Shown here one piece after another: positions 24,339 to 34,321 of a DNA stretch of 64,000 bases. The first letter of the stretch is position 1; every line of letters begins with the position of its first letter. The DNA lies in NCBI RefSeq assembly GCF_004299445.1, contig NZ_SCTC01000043.1, positions 1 through 64,000 on the forward strand, given 5' to 3'. The stretch is from Phenylobacterium sp. Lineage in GTDB: Bacteria; Pseudomonadota; Alphaproteobacteria; Caulobacterales; Caulobacteraceae. Both the position numbers and the translations under genes were made by a program. The notes below the pieces were generated by a model. The model worked only from the letters and a program-made list of their open reading frames with translations, had not been told where the DNA came from and ran no database searches.

Positions 24339-26255
24339 TTAGGCCCGCCGCCCCGCGGTGCTGGCGTTGTCGACGCCGAGGGCGGAGAGCGCCGCCCGCA
24401 CGATCCCGTCGGCGTCCAGGCCGGCCAGGGCGTACATGGCCTCGGGCTTGTCGTGGTCCTGGAAGATGTCGGGGAGGGTGAGCGTGCGCACCCGCAGGCC
24501 ACGGTCCAGCGCGCCGTGTTCGGCGAGCGCGTGCAGCACGAAGCTGCCGAAGCCGCCGACAGCGCCCTCTTCCACCGTGATCAGCGCCTCATGCTCGCGG
24601 GCCAGCCGCAGCAGCATGTCGAGATCGAGCGGCTTGGCGAAACGGGCGTCGGCGACGGTGGCCGAGAGGCCACGGGCCGCCAGCTGGTCGGCCGCCTTCA
24701 GCGCCTCGCCCAGGCGCGTGCCGAACGACAGGATGGCGACGGCCGTCCCCTCGCGGACGATGCGGCCCTTGCCAACTTCGAAGGGGGCGGCCAGCAGCGG
24801 GATCTGAGCACCGGTGCCTTCGCCGCGCGGGTAGCGGAACGCGGACGGGCGGTCGTCGATGGCGGCGGCGGTCGCGATGGCCTGGGCCAGCTCGGCCTCG
24901 TCGGACGGCGCCATCAGCACCATGCCCGGCAGCGCGCCGAGGTAGCCGATGTCGAACGAACCGGCGTGGGTGGCCCCGTCGGCGCCGACCAGGCCCGCAC
25001 GGTCGATGGCGAAGCGGACCGGCAGGCCCTGGATCGCCACATCGTGGACCACCTGGTCGTAGCCGCGCTGCAGGAACGTCGAATAGAGCGCGCAGAACGG
25101 CTTCATGCCGTCGGCGGCCAGGCCCGCGGCGAAGGTCACCGCATGCTGCTCGGCGATACCGACGTCGAAGCAGCGGTCCGGGAACTTCTGGCCGAAGAGG
25201 TCGAGGCCGGTGCCCGACGGCATCGCCGCCGTGATCGCCACGATCTTGGGGTCGCGCTCGGCCTGCTTGATCAGCTCCTGGGCGAAGACCTTGGTGTACT
25301 GCGGCGCGCCGGCCTGGGCGGGCTTGGCCTGCTGGCCGGTGACGACGTCGAACTTGACCACGCCATGGTACTTGTCGGCCGCGTTCTCGGCGGGAGCGTA
25401 GCCCTTGCCCTTGTGGGTAACCACGTGGACCAGAACGGGCTTGTCGTCGATCTTGCGGGCGTTCTGCAGGACGTGAACCAGGGCGTCCATGTCGTGCCCG
25501 TCGATGGGGCCCACGTAGTAGAAGCCCAGTTCCTCGAAGAACGTGCCGCCCGTGACCATGCCGCGGGCGTATTCCTCGGCCTTGCGGGCCGCCTCGCGCA
25601 TCGGCCGCGGGAAGGCCTTGGCCACCGACTTGCCGAGGTTGCGGATCGACTGGTAGCCGCCGCCCGACACGAGGCGGGCGAAGTAGGCGCTCATCCCACC
25701 CACCGGGGGGGCGATCGACATGTCGTTGTCGTTGAGGATGACGGTGAGCTGCTTGTTGCCCCCGGCGTTGTTCATGGCCTCGTAGGCCATGCCTGCGCTC
25801 ATCGAGCCGTCGCCGATGACGGCCACGACCTTGTTGTCCTCGCCCTTGGCGTCACGGGCCGCGGCGAAGCCCAGGGCGGCCGAGATCGAGGTGGCCGCAT
25901 GCGCGGCGCCGAACGGGTCGTACTCGCTCTCGCTGCGCTTGGTGAAACCCGACAGGCCGCCACCCTGGCGCAAGGTGCGGATGCGGTCGCGCCGTCCGGT
26001 CAGGATCTTGTGCGGATAGGCCTGGTGGCCCACGTCCCAGATCAGGATGTCCCTGGGCGTCTCGTAGACATGGTGCAGGGCGACCGTCAGCTCGACCACG
26101 CCGAGGCCCGCGCCCAGGTGGCCGCCGGTCTGCGACACGGCGTCGATGGTTTCGGCGCGCAGTTCGTCGGCCAGCTGGCGAAGTTGCGGAATCGAGAGGC
26201 TGCGCGTGTCGGCGGGCGACGAGACCGTGTCGAGCAGAGGTGTGGCGGGTGGCAA
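24339..26255 (-). CDS. dxs: 1-deoxy-D-xylulose-5-phosphate synthase
   Basis: 638 aa, the usual DXS length. The start is TTG at 26255, with AGGA 9 bp upstream. Motifs: [43 protein letters not shown] (thiamine diphosphate site), [14 protein letters not shown], and the C-terminal transketolase domain with [19 protein letters not shown]. It condenses pyruvate and glyceraldehyde 3-phosphate, the first step of the MEP isoprenoid pathway. It lies 17 bp downstream of ispA in the xseB-ispA-dxs operon, a common alphaproteobacterial order. Confidence 0.98.
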   Translation of the reverse strand: MPPATPLLDTVSSPADTRSLSIPQLRQLADELRAETIDAVSQTGGHLGAGLGVVELTVALHHVYETPRDILIWDVGHQAYPHKILTGRRDRIRTLRQGGGLSGFTKRSESEYDPFGAAHAATSISAALGFAAARDAKGEDNKVVAVIGDGSMSAGMAYEAMNNAGGNKQLTVILNDNDMSIAPPVGGMSAYFARLVSGGGYQSIRNLGKSVAKAFPRPMREAARKAEEYARGMVTGGTFFEELGFYYVGPIDGHDMDALVHVLQNARKIDDKPVLVHVVTHKGKGYAPAENAADKYHGVVKFDVVTGQQAKPAQAGAPQYTKVFAQELIKQAERDPKIVAITAAMPSGTGLDLFGQKFPDRCFDVGIAEQHAVTFAAGLAADGMKPFCALYSTFLQRGYDQVVHDVAIQGLPVRFAIDRAGLVGADGATHAGSFDIGYLGALPGMVLMAPSDEAELAQAIATAAAIDDRPSAFRYPRGEGTGAQIPLLAAPFEVGKGRIVREGTAVAILSFGTRLGEALKAADQLAARGLSATVADARFAKPLDLDMLLRLAREHEALITVEEGAVGGFGSFVLHALAEHGALDRGLRVRTLTLPDIFQDHDKPEAMYALAGLDADGIVRAALSALGVDNASTAGRRA

Positions 26256-26272
26256 CGCGAAAAGTCCTGGTC

Positions 26273-27151
26273 TTACTGGCGGCGCTCTAACACGAAATCG
26301 ACGCTGGCCCGCAGGAATTCGGCCCGGGGACCGAACGGATCCAGGTGGGATTTGGTCTGGGTTTTGAGCAGACCCAGGCGCTGTTTCGCCGCATCGACGC
26401 CCAGCAGCGTCACGAAGGTGGTCTTGCCGGCCTCGGCGTCCTTGCCGACCGCCTTGCCCATCAGGGCCGCGTCGCCCTCGGCGTCCAGCAGGTCGTCGAC
26501 GATCTGATAGGCCAGGCCCAGGTCGTGGGCGAAGGCCATCAGGGCGTGGCGTTCAAAGTCCTGGGCATGGGCGATGGCCAGCGGCAGCTCGAACGCACAG
26601 GCGATCAGCGCGCCGGTCTTCAGCCGCTGCATGCGCGCCACCCCGCCCAGGTCCTCGCGCACGCCCAGCATGTCGATCATCTGGCCGCCCACCATGCCGC
26701 GGGCGCCCGCGGCCACCGCCAGCCGCGACACCAGCTCGGCGCGTACGCCGCCATCGGGATGGGTGTCGGGATGGGCCAGAATCTCGAAGGCGGCGGACTG
26801 CAGCGCGTCGCCCGCCAGCACCGCGGTCATCTCGTCGTACTGGATGTGGACGGTGGGCCGGCCCCGGCGCATGTCGTCGTCGTCCATGCACGGCAGGTCG
26901 TCGTGGATCAGGCTGTAGGCGTGGATGCACTCCAGCGCGCACGCCGCCCGCAGCACCGAGCGCTCATCCAGGTCGAACATCCGCCCGGTCTCGAGGGCGA
27001 AGAACGTGCGCAGGCGCTTGCCCTCGCTCAGGGCCGCATAGCGCATGGCCTCGGTCAGGCGGCTCTCGGGCCCCTCGGCCCTCGGCAGCAGCTCGTCCAA
27101 CGCCACGGTGACGAGGTCGGCGGCCTCGGCCACGCGGCGGGCGAGGTCCAT
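26273..27151 (-). CDS. ispA: Polyprenyl (farnesyl) diphosphate synthase
   Basis: 292 aa. First Asp-rich motif in [19 protein letters not shown], second in [24 protein letters not shown]-type substrate site in [10 protein letters not shown]. It makes C15 (or similar short-chain) prenyl diphosphate from IPP and DMAPP. The ATG overlaps the xseB stop by 1 nt. Substrate chain length cannot be fixed from sequence alone, but the xseB-ispA-dxs context fits FPP synthase. Confidence 0.95.
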   Translation of the reverse strand: MDLARRVAEAADLVTVALDELLPRAEGPESRLTEAMRYAALSEGKRLRTFFALETGRMFDLDERSVLRAACALECIHAYSLIHDDLPCMDDDDMRRGRPTVHIQYDEMTAVLAGDALQSAAFEILAHPDTHPDGGVRAELVSRLAVAAGARGMVGGQMIDMLGVREDLGGVARMQRLKTGALIACAFELPLAIAHAQDFERHALMAFAHDLGLAYQIVDDLLDAEGDAALMGKAVGKDAEAGKTTFVTLLGVDAAKQRLGLLKTQTKSHLDPFGPRAEFLRASVDFVLERRQ

Positions 27152-27393
27152 CAGCTGAACTCGGCGGGCTCGACGCCCGGCGCGCCGGCGGCGCCCATCA
27201 CGATCTTCTCGACCCGCAGGCGGGCCGCTTCCAGGCGCGTCTCGCAGTGGGCCTTCAGGGCCGCGCCGCGCTCGTATATCCGGATGGAGTCCTCCAGGGG
27301 CGCCTGGCCGGATTCCAGCCGCGCGACGATCTGCTCGAGCTCGGACAGGGCCTGCTCGAACGTCATGGCGGAGATGTCGGCGGGTTCGGACAT
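27151..27393 (-). CDS. xseB: Exodeoxyribonuclease VII small subunit
   Basis: 80 aa. [56 protein letters not shown] is the XseB signature, a helical hairpin. It binds XseA (not in this window) to form exonuclease VII for single-stranded DNA. First gene of xseB-ispA-dxs. Confidence 0.96.
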   Translation of the reverse strand: MSEPADISAMTFEQALSELEQIVARLESGQAPLEDSIRIYERGAALKAHCETRLEAARLRVEKIVMGAAGAPGVEPAEFS

Positions 27394-27447
27394 GGGAGGA
27401 TGTCTAGCGGCGAGAAAAGTAAGGGTCCACCGGCATTTCCCGCTCCA

Positions 27448-28059
27448 TCAAGAGACGGAGGGGCGCTCAAACCGCCGCATCGACCAGTACTTGTAGCCTT
27501 CGCTCTTGGTGAGCTTCCAGCCCAGCTTCTTGAGGGAGCGGCCGATCAGGTGGTTGAAGAAGCCGTGGGCCAGGACCACCACGTTCTCGCCGTCGGCGGC
27601 CAACTCGATCAGCATCGCCGCGGCACGATCGGCGCGAGCCTCGGCCTGGGCCCGGCTCTCCTGGCCGTCGTGGTGGTTGAAGAACCACCAGCAGAAGCGC
27701 GCCAGGAAGCCCCAGATCTTCGGCGACAGCTTGATCCAGCCGGGCAGCATCGGCGGCGGCAGGGGCGCCTCGATGAGAATCTCGTACCGCTCGAACGCGC
27801 GCGCGCCGGCCACGGTCTGGGCGCTCTCTATGGCGCGGAGACGGGTGGACGAGACCAACGTTCCGCATTCGGCGACGAAGGTCTTCAGCGCCCCGGGCGG
27901 CGTCTGGCCCGGCAGCAGGCCCATGACCTCGTAGCGGGCCCAGAAGTCGACATACTGGGTCGCCGACAGGAGCACCTTGCGCGACAGCGCCGGCTCGCCG
28001 TGTCGCGCCAGCACGATGGTGCCGGCGTGCGGATGTGATTCCGCGGTCAAGACGCTCAT
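27448..28059 (-). CDS. Histidine phosphatase family protein
   Basis: The ATG at 28059 (MSVLTAESHPHAG) is preferred to 28116, which would overlap the neighbouring gene and has no ribosome-binding site; 203 aa. The RHG motif is LARHGEPALS, with a second Arg in SSTRLRAIESAQT, and the C-terminal His in VLAHGFFNHLIG. Family members act on phosphosugars or phosphoproteins. Note PHAG and the aromatic segment FWARYEVMGLLPGQ, absent from common PGAM proteins. Function unassigned. Confidence 0.82.
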   Translation of the reverse strand: MSVLTAESHPHAGTIVLARHGEPALSRKVLLSATQYVDFWARYEVMGLLPGQTPPGALKTFVAECGTLVSSTRLRAIESAQTVAGARAFERYEILIEAPLPPPMLPGWIKLSPKIWGFLARFCWWFFNHHDGQESRAQAEARADRAAAMLIELAADGENVVVLAHGFFNHLIGRSLKKLGWKLTKSEGYKYWSMRRFERPSVS

Positions 28060-28090
28060 CGATCCTGAGAACGCACCGGCGCCCCGTCCC

Positions 28091-29014
28091 TCACCCTTCG
28101 CCGAGCGCTCTGACATGCGCGAGCGCGGACCGGCCTAGAGCTTGGAGGTCGTAACCGCCCTCAAGCGAGGACACAACCCGGCCCTTGGCGTGCCGGTTGG
28201 CCACCGAGGCGATGGCCCGGGTGGCCCAGGCGAAGTCGGCGTCGTCCAGGTTCTGGCCGCCGCCGCCGACCGGGTCCCATTTGTGCGCATCGAAGCCCGC
28301 CGAGATGATGATCAGGTCGGGCGCAAAGGCGTCCACGCGATCCATCAGGGTCTCGAACCCCCGCTTCCAGACCTCGACCGGCGCACCCTCAGGCGAGACG
28401 GCGTTGACGATGTTGTCGGGGACCGCCTCGTCCGGATGGCCCGTGCCCGGCCACATGGGCCACGACTGGATCGAGGTGAAGAACATGCCCGGCCGGCCGG
28501 CCAGCGCCGACTGCGTGCCGTTGCCGTGGTGGATGTCGAAGTCCACGACCGCGACCTTGGCCAGCCCCGCCGCCTGGGCCGCGTGCGCCGCCACCGCGAC
28601 GTTGGAGAAGATGCAGAAGCCCATGGAAGCGCCCGGCTCGGCGTGATGACCCGGCGGGCGCACGGCGCAGAACGCCCGCTGCGCCTTGCCCGACGCCACG
28701 TCCCGCACGGCCTGCACGGTCGCGCCGGCCGCCCGGCGCGCGGCCGCAAGGCTGCCCGGCGACATCGAGGTGTCGGGATCGAGATTGACCCGACCCTCGC
28801 GCGGCGACAGGCGGACGATCTGGTCCACATAGGCGCGGTCGTGCACCTTGAGCAGGTCGGCCTCGTCCACGAACGGGGCTTCGTTGGGCGCCAGATCGAG
28901 GGTGGCGTCGGCCAGCGCATCCATCACAGAGCGCAGCCGCTCGGGGCGCTCCGGGTGCCGGTCGCCGGGACGGTGGTCGAACATGTCGTGATGGGTGTAG
29001 AGCGCGACAGTCAT
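28091..29014 (-). CDS. Histone deacetylase family protein (acetoin utilisation/AcuC-like)
   Basis: The ATG at 29014 gives 307 aa. Zn-hydrolase motifs: [19 protein letters not shown] near the start, RPPGHHAE (catalytic His pair), [13 protein letters not shown] (Zn ligands Asp and His), [16 protein letters not shown] (Asp) and [11 protein letters not shown]. These enzymes deacetylate small acetylated molecules or polyamines, or proteins; the substrate is unknown. The start codon sits in CATG at 29012-29015 and overlaps that of the divergent GNAT gene. Confidence 0.92.
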   Translation of the reverse strand: MTVALYTHHDMFDHRPGDRHPERPERLRSVMDALADATLDLAPNEAPFVDEADLLKVHDRAYVDQIVRLSPREGRVNLDPDTSMSPGSLAAARRAAGATVQAVRDVASGKAQRAFCAVRPPGHHAEPGASMGFCIFSNVAVAAHAAQAAGLAKVAVVDFDIHHGNGTQSALAGRPGMFFTSIQSWPMWPGTGHPDEAVPDNIVNAVSPEGAPVEVWKRGFETLMDRVDAFAPDLIIISAGFDAHKWDPVGGGGQNLDDADFAWATRAIASVANRHAKGRVVSSLEGGYDLQALGRSALAHVRALGEG

Positions 29015-29591
29015 GAGCCATCCTAACCCAACTTCGCCCGCCGCCCAGTCGCAACCGGTGATCCGCCGGGCCGGGCCGGGCGACGCCGAGACCCTGGCGG
29101 CCCTGGGCGCCCGCACCTTCAGCGAGACCTTCGCCCACCTGTACGACCCCGAGGATCTGCGGATGTTCCTCTCTGAGGCCTATGGCCTGGAGCGCACGCG
29201 GGCCGATCTCGCAGACCCCACAAAAGCCTCATGGCTGGTCGAGGCCGACGGCCGGGCGATCGGCTATGCGCTGGCCGGACCCTGCGCCCTGCCGCACGAC
29301 GAGGTCACGCCGGCCTGCGGCGAGCTCAAGCGGATCTACTTCCTGAAGTCGCATCAGGGCGGAGGTCTGGGCGGGGCGCTATTCGCCGAGACGATGGCTT
29401 GGCTGACAAGAGACGGACCGCGCGACATCTGGATCGGCGTCTGGTCCGAGAACTACGGCGCCCAGCGGTTCTACGAGCGGCATGGATTCAGCAAGGTGGG
29501 CGAGTACGGCTTCGAGGTTGGACGCACAGTCGACCGCGAGTTCATCCTGCGGCGGTCGATGGAGAATTTTTCCTCCCGAGGTCAGATTTGA
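29013..29591 (+). CDS. GNAT family N-acetyltransferase
   Basis: 192 aa. The GNAT fold is clear: [25 protein letters not shown], then the acetyl-CoA motif A in [24 protein letters not shown] and motif B in [27 protein letters not shown] later GTG start near 29060 is possible. It is divergent from a deacetylase-like gene, so the two may act on the same acetylated substrate, but no evidence fixes this. Confidence 0.88.
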   Translation: MSHPNPTSPAAQSQPVIRRAGPGDAETLAALGARTFSETFAHLYDPEDLRMFLSEAYGLERTRADLADPTKASWLVEADGRAIGYALAGPCALPHDEVTPACGELKRIYFLKSHQGGGLGGALFAETMAWLTRDGPRDIWIGVWSENYGAQRFYERHGFSKVGEYGFEVGRTVDREFILRRSMENFSSRGQI

Positions 29592-29739
29592 AGACCATCC
29601 GACACAATTTGGCCCAAATCACGGCCCGTCGCGCCTACTTCATTGCCGAGATTTAACCTTGCGCTCTCTTGGCGGGATCGCCGCCATTTGGGACCTTAGC
29701 CGTCGTTCGGTGTGTGTTTTTCCAGGACGGCGGGTGGGG

Positions 29740-30237
29740 ATGTTGAGGATCGGGTACGTGCGGCTGCGGGATCAGACCGCGCACGAAGACACCGCCCGTC
29801 TCAAGGCCGCCGGGTGCCAGGTCGTCCGCGCCGAGGAGCCGCATTCGGGCGGCCACACGCTGGGCTCCATTCTCGATTTCATCGGCGGCGGCGATCAGCT
29901 GGTCGTGACCCGGCTCGAGCGCCTGGCGCTCACCAGCCGCGGACTGCTGGACGCGATCGACCGGCTCGAGGCGCGAGGCGCCAGCCTGTTCGTCCTGGAG
30001 CCCGAACTCTCCAGCCAGGGCCCCGAAGGCCGCGCCCTGCGCGCGGTGCTTGAGGCGGTCGCCGATCTCGAGCCCAGCGGCCATCGCCGCCGACGGCCCG
30101 CCGCAGCCGCCCACGAGATCTTCGCCCTGCAGCGCGCGGGCGTGGGCCCGGTCGAGATCGCCCGCCGCCTCGGGGTCTCGCGCATGACGGTCTGGCGGAA
30201 GCTCAAGGCGGTGGAGGCCGAAGGCGCCGACGCCTGA
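29740..30237 (+). CDS. Resolvase-fold DNA-binding protein lacking catalytic residues
   Basis: The ATG at 29740 with GTGGGG just before it gives 165 aa. The N-terminus aligns with serine recombinases (IGYVRLRDQTAHEDTARLKAAGC against IGYARVSTxxQ), but the catalytic Ser is replaced (RVS becomes RLR). The DRLxR motif is ERLAL, so the second catalytic Arg is also missing. A C-terminal HTH is present (GPVEIARRLGVSRMTVWRKLKA). It is most likely a non-catalytic DNA-binding regulator rather than a recombinase. There is no adjacent transposon. Confidence 0.72.
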   Translation: MLRIGYVRLRDQTAHEDTARLKAAGCQVVRAEEPHSGGHTLGSILDFIGGGDQLVVTRLERLALTSRGLLDAIDRLEARGASLFVLEPELSSQGPEGRALRAVLEAVADLEPSGHRRRRPAAAAHEIFALQRAGVGPVEIARRLGVSRMTVWRKLKAVEAEGADA

Positions 30238-30330
30238 GGCCACGCCGGAAAGAACCGCCCCCAAACGGGGGGAGGCGCCGCTCGATCTCTGATGAATGTT
30301 CGCACCCGCAAGCATTTTGGGGGTGTCGTT

Positions 30331-31068
30331 ATGTCTGGCGTTTTCGTTGAGAGGCGCGTCCCTCGGGGCGCCACATGGATTGGCGCAGCTGTCGCGATGG
30401 TGACCGCGCTGGGGGCGACAACAGCGGCCGATGCGGCAACCGTGCACTATCGGTTCGACGCGACGGTGACATCGACCAATGGCGCATTCGCCTCGCCCAC
30501 CTTCAGCTACTTCAACCTGTCGGACGCCGGCGTCTCGCTGAACCAGGTGCGACTCTACGGCGGTCCGCCCTGGGACTATGTGCTGAACGGCGTGAACGGC
30601 ATCGTGCCGATCAACCCGAACGGCGGCGGGCGGACGCTGCTGGAGGGCGAGGAGCGGAGTTTCAACCCGAACAACGGCTGCACGGCGGGCATCACCTACG
30701 GCTATTCCAGCTTCGACACCGGCGACAGCGCGAGCTTCGTGGCCGACCCCGAGACCGCGGGCTGCGGCAACGCGGTGGTGGACGTGCAGCCCTGGTTGGA
30801 CGGGACCGGCGCGCAGCTCACGCTAGACGCGCATTTCGGCGGTGGCGTCAGCCTGACCGGCGATGACTGGATCCTGGAAGCCATCAACCCGAACGTCGGT
30901 CTCTCGGTCGTATCCAACCGGCGCTACCGGCTCACGATGACGACGACTCGCACGGTCGACGATCCTCCGCCGGTAGCCGGAGTCCCCGAGCCGGCGACCT
31001 GGGCCCTGCTGATCCTGGGCTTCGCAACCGTGGGAGCGGCCCTCCGGCGGCGGACGGTCGCCGCCTAG
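30331..31068 (+). CDS. PEPxxWA-CTERM sorting domain-containing protein
   Basis: The ATG at 30331 follows GGGGGT at 30316-30321; an alternative is 30292. A signal-like hydrophobic stretch (TWIGAAVAMVTALGATTAADA) precedes a beta-rich mature region that includes two Cys (NNGCTAG, AGCGN). The C-terminus is VPEPATWALLILGF, then RRRTVAA, a PEP-CTERM tail. Function unknown; likely surface or extracellular. It is the third such gene in the window. Confidence 0.83.
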   Translation: MSGVFVERRVPRGATWIGAAVAMVTALGATTAADAATVHYRFDATVTSTNGAFASPTFSYFNLSDAGVSLNQVRLYGGPPWDYVLNGVNGIVPINPNGGGRTLLEGEERSFNPNNGCTAGITYGYSSFDTGDSASFVADPETAGCGNAVVDVQPWLDGTGAQLTLDAHFGGGVSLTGDDWILEAINPNVGLSVVSNRRYRLTMTTTRTVDDPPPVAGVPEPATWALLILGFATVGAALRRRTVAA

Positions 31069-31171
31069 CCGCGACGCCGCGCCTGCGCGCCCACGCCATA
31101 CTGGACATCGGGGAGCCCAGACCCCATCCTTCGCGTTCAAACGATCGTTCGACGCCAAGGGGCCGCCCCCG

Positions 31172-32353
31172 ATGTTCATGCGCTTTTTCACCGAGCTCCG
31201 CGAAGCCAAGGTTCCGGTGACTCTCAAAGAGTACCTGATCCTCATGGAGGCGATGGACAAGCAGGTCATCGACCGCACGGTCGACGACTTCTACTACCTC
31301 TCGCGCTCGGCGCTGGTGAAGGACGAGAAGAACCTCGACAAGTTCGACAAGGTCTTCTCCCACGTGTTCCAGGGCCTCGAGAAGCTGGGCGACGACGTGG
31401 CCGTCGACATCCCGGCCGAGTGGCTGAAGCGGCTGTCCGACAAGTTCCTCACCGAGGAAGAGAAGGCGCAGATCGAGGCCATGGGCGGCTTCGAGGCGCT
31501 GATGGAGGCGCTGGCCCAGCGCGCCCGGGACGCCAAGGAGGGCAAGGGCGAGGGCGAAGGCGAGCGCGGCGGCCGTCCCGACGGCTCGAACCCCTTCGGC
31601 GCCAACGGCTATCACCCTGAGGGCATCCGGGTCGGCCAGGAGAAGGGTCGCCACGGCCGGGCGATCAAGGTCTGGGACAAGCGCGAGTACAAGAACCTCG
31701 ACGACTCGGTCGAGTTGGGCACCCGCAACATCAAGGTCGCCCTGCGCAGGCTGCGCAAATGGGTCCGCGACGGCTCGGTCGAAGAGCTCGACATGGACAA
31801 GACCATCAAGGGCACGGCCGAGAAGGGCTATCTCGACATCAACATGCGCCCTGAGCGCCGCAACAAGATCAGTGTCCTGCTGTTCCTGGACGTGGGCGGC
31901 TCGATGGATAGCCACATCAAGATCTGCGAGGAGCTGTTCAGCGCGGCCCGCAGCGAGTTCAAGAACATGGAGTTCTTCTACTTCCACAACTGCCTCTATG
32001 AGGGCGTCTGGAAGGACAATCGGCGTCGTCACACCGAGAAGATGAACACCTACGACATCCTCCATAAGTACCCGCACGACTACAAGGTCATCTTCGTGGG
32101 CGACGCCACGATGAGCCCCTACGAGATCACCTATCCGGGTGGCTCGGTGGAGCACTGGAACGAGGAAGCCGGCGCCGTCTGGATGGACCGGGTGAGCCAG
32201 ATCTACGACTCCGTCGTGTGGCTGAACCCCACCGCCGAACGGCACTGGGACTACACGCCCTCGATCGGCCTGGTGAAGCAGCTGGTCGGCGACCGGATGT
32301 TCCCGCTGACCATCGACGGGCTGGAGAAGGCCATGAAGGAGCTCTCGCGCTGA
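31172..32353 (+). CDS. VWA domain protein, CoxE-like
   Basis: 393 aa. The N-terminal helical region (FFTELREAKVPVTLKEYLILMEAMDKQV) and the central charged region match CoxE-type proteins. The VWA domain begins near residue 228 with SVLLFLDVGGSMDSHI, a MIDAS DxGxS motif. A Gly/Glu/Lys-rich linker occurs around residues 125-150. CoxE-like proteins usually work with a MoxR AAA ATPase in metalloenzyme maturation; none is encoded in this window. Partner unknown. Confidence 0.88.
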   Translation: MFMRFFTELREAKVPVTLKEYLILMEAMDKQVIDRTVDDFYYLSRSALVKDEKNLDKFDKVFSHVFQGLEKLGDDVAVDIPAEWLKRLSDKFLTEEEKAQIEAMGGFEALMEALAQRARDAKEGKGEGEGERGGRPDGSNPFGANGYHPEGIRVGQEKGRHGRAIKVWDKREYKNLDDSVELGTRNIKVALRRLRKWVRDGSVEELDMDKTIKGTAEKGYLDINMRPERRNKISVLLFLDVGGSMDSHIKICEELFSAARSEFKNMEFFYFHNCLYEGVWKDNRRRHTEKMNTYDILHKYPHDYKVIFVGDATMSPYEITYPGGSVEHWNEEAGAVWMDRVSQIYDSVVWLNPTAERHWDYTPSIGLVKQLVGDRMFPLTIDGLEKAMKELSR

Positions 32354-32491
32354 GCGCGTTCGCGCTACGCTTTTTTGGGCTCGACACGCCGTCCGGGCTG
32401 CGAACCGGCGTCCGCTTCGCCTGACGGCGCGTTGATCAGTCGCGCATCCGTCACGATGCGCCTAAGCTGAGAGAGTGCTTTAGGGATTCGC

Positions 32492-33151
32492 ATGACCGAT
32501 CCCCTTCTTCAGGACCCGTCCGAGACCGACGAGGCCCAGGCCGCGACCAAGGCCGCGGTGTTCAACGCGGCTGAGCGACTGTTCGCGCTCCACGGCTTCC
32601 AGAACGTCTCGGTGCGCGACATCACGGCCGAGGCCGGCGTCAACCTGGCCAGCGTGAACTATCATTTCGGCTCGAAGGACGCCCTGCTGTTCGAGATCTT
32701 CCGGCGGCGCACGTCCGAGCTGAACCGCGAACGGGCGCGCATGCTGCACGAGGCGGCCACGCGAAACGGCGGCAAGCCCACGGTCCGCGACATCCTCGAA
32801 GCGTACTTCGCCCCGCCGATGCGCTGGGCGGCGCCCGACAACGACCGTCGCATTTCGATGCAGTTCATCATCCGCGCCCGGTCCGAGGGGACGGCCGACA
32901 TGCGCGACGTGCTGCGCAACGATGTCTCGCACCTTGAGCGGTTCGCCGGCGCCCTGATGGCCGCGCGCCCCGACCTGCCGAAGGAAGACGTCTACTGGCG
33001 GCTGCACTTCGTGCTGGGCATGGTCCACAACAACCGCTTCGCCGAGTTCGACCGGCTGCACCACCTCTCGGGCGGGATCACCCGCGAGGGCGACACCGAC
33101 GCCCTGCTGCGCCGGATGCTCGACTTCGCCGAAGCCGGCTTCACGGCCTGA
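32492..33151 (+). CDS. TetR family transcriptional regulator
   Basis: 219 aa. The N-terminal HTH is AAERLFALHGFQNVSVRDITAEAGVNLASVNYHFGSKDALLFEIF, the TetR signature, with a variable helical ligand-binding domain. It is 9 bp upstream of an MFS transporter on the same strand, so it may co-express with, or control, the transporter. The C-terminal domain resembles the CecR-like group, with no ligand evident. Confidence 0.92.
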   Translation: MTDPLLQDPSETDEAQAATKAAVFNAAERLFALHGFQNVSVRDITAEAGVNLASVNYHFGSKDALLFEIFRRRTSELNRERARMLHEAATRNGGKPTVRDILEAYFAPPMRWAAPDNDRRISMQFIIRARSEGTADMRDVLRNDVSHLERFAGALMAARPDLPKEDVYWRLHFVLGMVHNNRFAEFDRLHHLSGGITREGDTDALLRRMLDFAEAGFTA

Positions 33152-33160
33152 CGGTCGCCG

Positions 33161-34321
33161 ATGAGCGGCCTGGTCTGGAAGGCCGCGACATACCGGTTCC
33201 TCGACACCTTCGTCCTGATCTTTCCGTTCTACACGGTCATGTTCGCCGAAAACGGCATGGGTCCGGCGCAGATCGGCATAGCGCTTGCCGCTTGGTCCTT
33301 GACGGGCGTGGCGCTGGAGATCCCGACCGGCGCGCTCGCCGACCGGGTTTCTCGCCGCTGGCTGCTGTTCGCCGCGCAGGTGTTCCGCGGCGGGGGTTTC
33401 CTGGTCTGGGCGCTGTGGCCGGGCTTTTGGGGATATCTCATCGGCTTCGTACTCTGGGGCGTGAAGAGCGCGCTCGTGTCGGGCACGTTCGAGGCGCTGC
33501 TGTTCGATGACCTCAAGGCCGAGGGCCGCGAGCAGGACTATGCCAGGGCCATCGGCCGCGCCCAGACCGGGCGATTCATGGGCCTGATGTCGGCGGCGCT
33601 GATCGCTTCGGCGATCGCCGGCGTGGGAAACTATGCGCTCACGTTGATCAGCTCGGCGTCCAGCCTCGTGGGTGCGGCCTCGGCTCTACTCTTGCCCAAG
33701 GCGCCACGAGCAGCGCGCGCTCAGCGGGCCGACTATCTGGGTGTCATGCGACGGGGCGTCGTGGAAGCGGTGCAGCGGCCCGGCGTGTTGTCGATCCTGC
33801 TGTTCATCGCGCTGATGCAGGCCCTGCTCGCCGCCTGCGACGACTACTGGCAGATCTTTGGCCGTGATGTGGGGTTGGAGCGCTCCCAGATCGCCCTGTT
33901 CGTGGCGGCTTTGGGCGCCGGTCAAGCTGGCGCGGCCGTCATCGCGCACCGGGCGCCGCTGACCAGGTCTTGGGCCCTGCCCGTCTGGGTCGCGACCGCG
34001 GGGCTGGTGCTGACAGCAGCGGCCGGGGTGTTCGAGCCCTGGGTGTCCGTTCCGCTGGCTGTTCTGTTCACCGCCATGTGCATCGTGGCCCTCGTACAGG
34101 CGGATGCGCGGTTCCAGCATGCGCTGTCAGGCGAGGCGCGGGCCACGGTGGCTTCCGTGAAAGGCTTCGCCAGTCAGTGCAGCATCACCCTGCTGATCCT
34201 GAATTTCGGCCTGGTGGCCCACGTCAGCGACTATCGAACCGCCTTCCTGGTGCAGGGAGTGGCCTTGACGCTGCTGGGTTCGGCTTATGTCTGGCTCACT
34301 CGCCGGCCTGCGGCGACGTAA
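33161..34321 (+). CDS. MFS transporter
   Basis: 386 aa, about 12 TM helices. The A-loop motif is present (GALADRVSRRWLLFAAQ), with an N-terminal MSGLVWKAATYRFLDTF. It lacks large soluble loops. Substrate unknown. It is probably co-transcribed with the TetR gene 9 bp upstream. Its 3' end overlaps the convergent lipoprotein gene by 26 bp. Confidence 0.88.
   Translation: MSGLVWKAATYRFLDTFVLIFPFYTVMFAENGMGPAQIGIALAAWSLTGVALEIPTGALADRVSRRWLLFAAQVFRGGGFLVWALWPGFWGYLIGFVLWGVKSALVSGTFEALLFDDLKAEGREQDYARAIGRAQTGRFMGLMSAALIASAIAGVGNYALTLISSASSLVGAASALLLPKAPRAARAQRADYLGVMRRGVVEAVQRPGVLSILLFIALMQALLAACDDYWQIFGRDVGLERSQIALFVAALGAGQAGAAVIAHRAPLTRSWALPVWVATAGLVLTAAAGVFEPWVSVPLAVLFTAMCIVALVQADARFQHALSGEARATVASVKGFASQCSITLLILNFGLVAHVSDYRTAFLVQGVALTLLGSAYVWLTRRPAAT

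Noticed and set aside
24300..26507. 735-aa plus-strand ORF
   Set aside because: Antisense to dxs; composition rich in Arg, Gly and Ala, with no recognisable motif.
29740..30237. Active transposon resolvase or insertion sequence
   Set aside because: Catalytic residues are missing and there are no terminal inverted repeats or transposase gene nearby.
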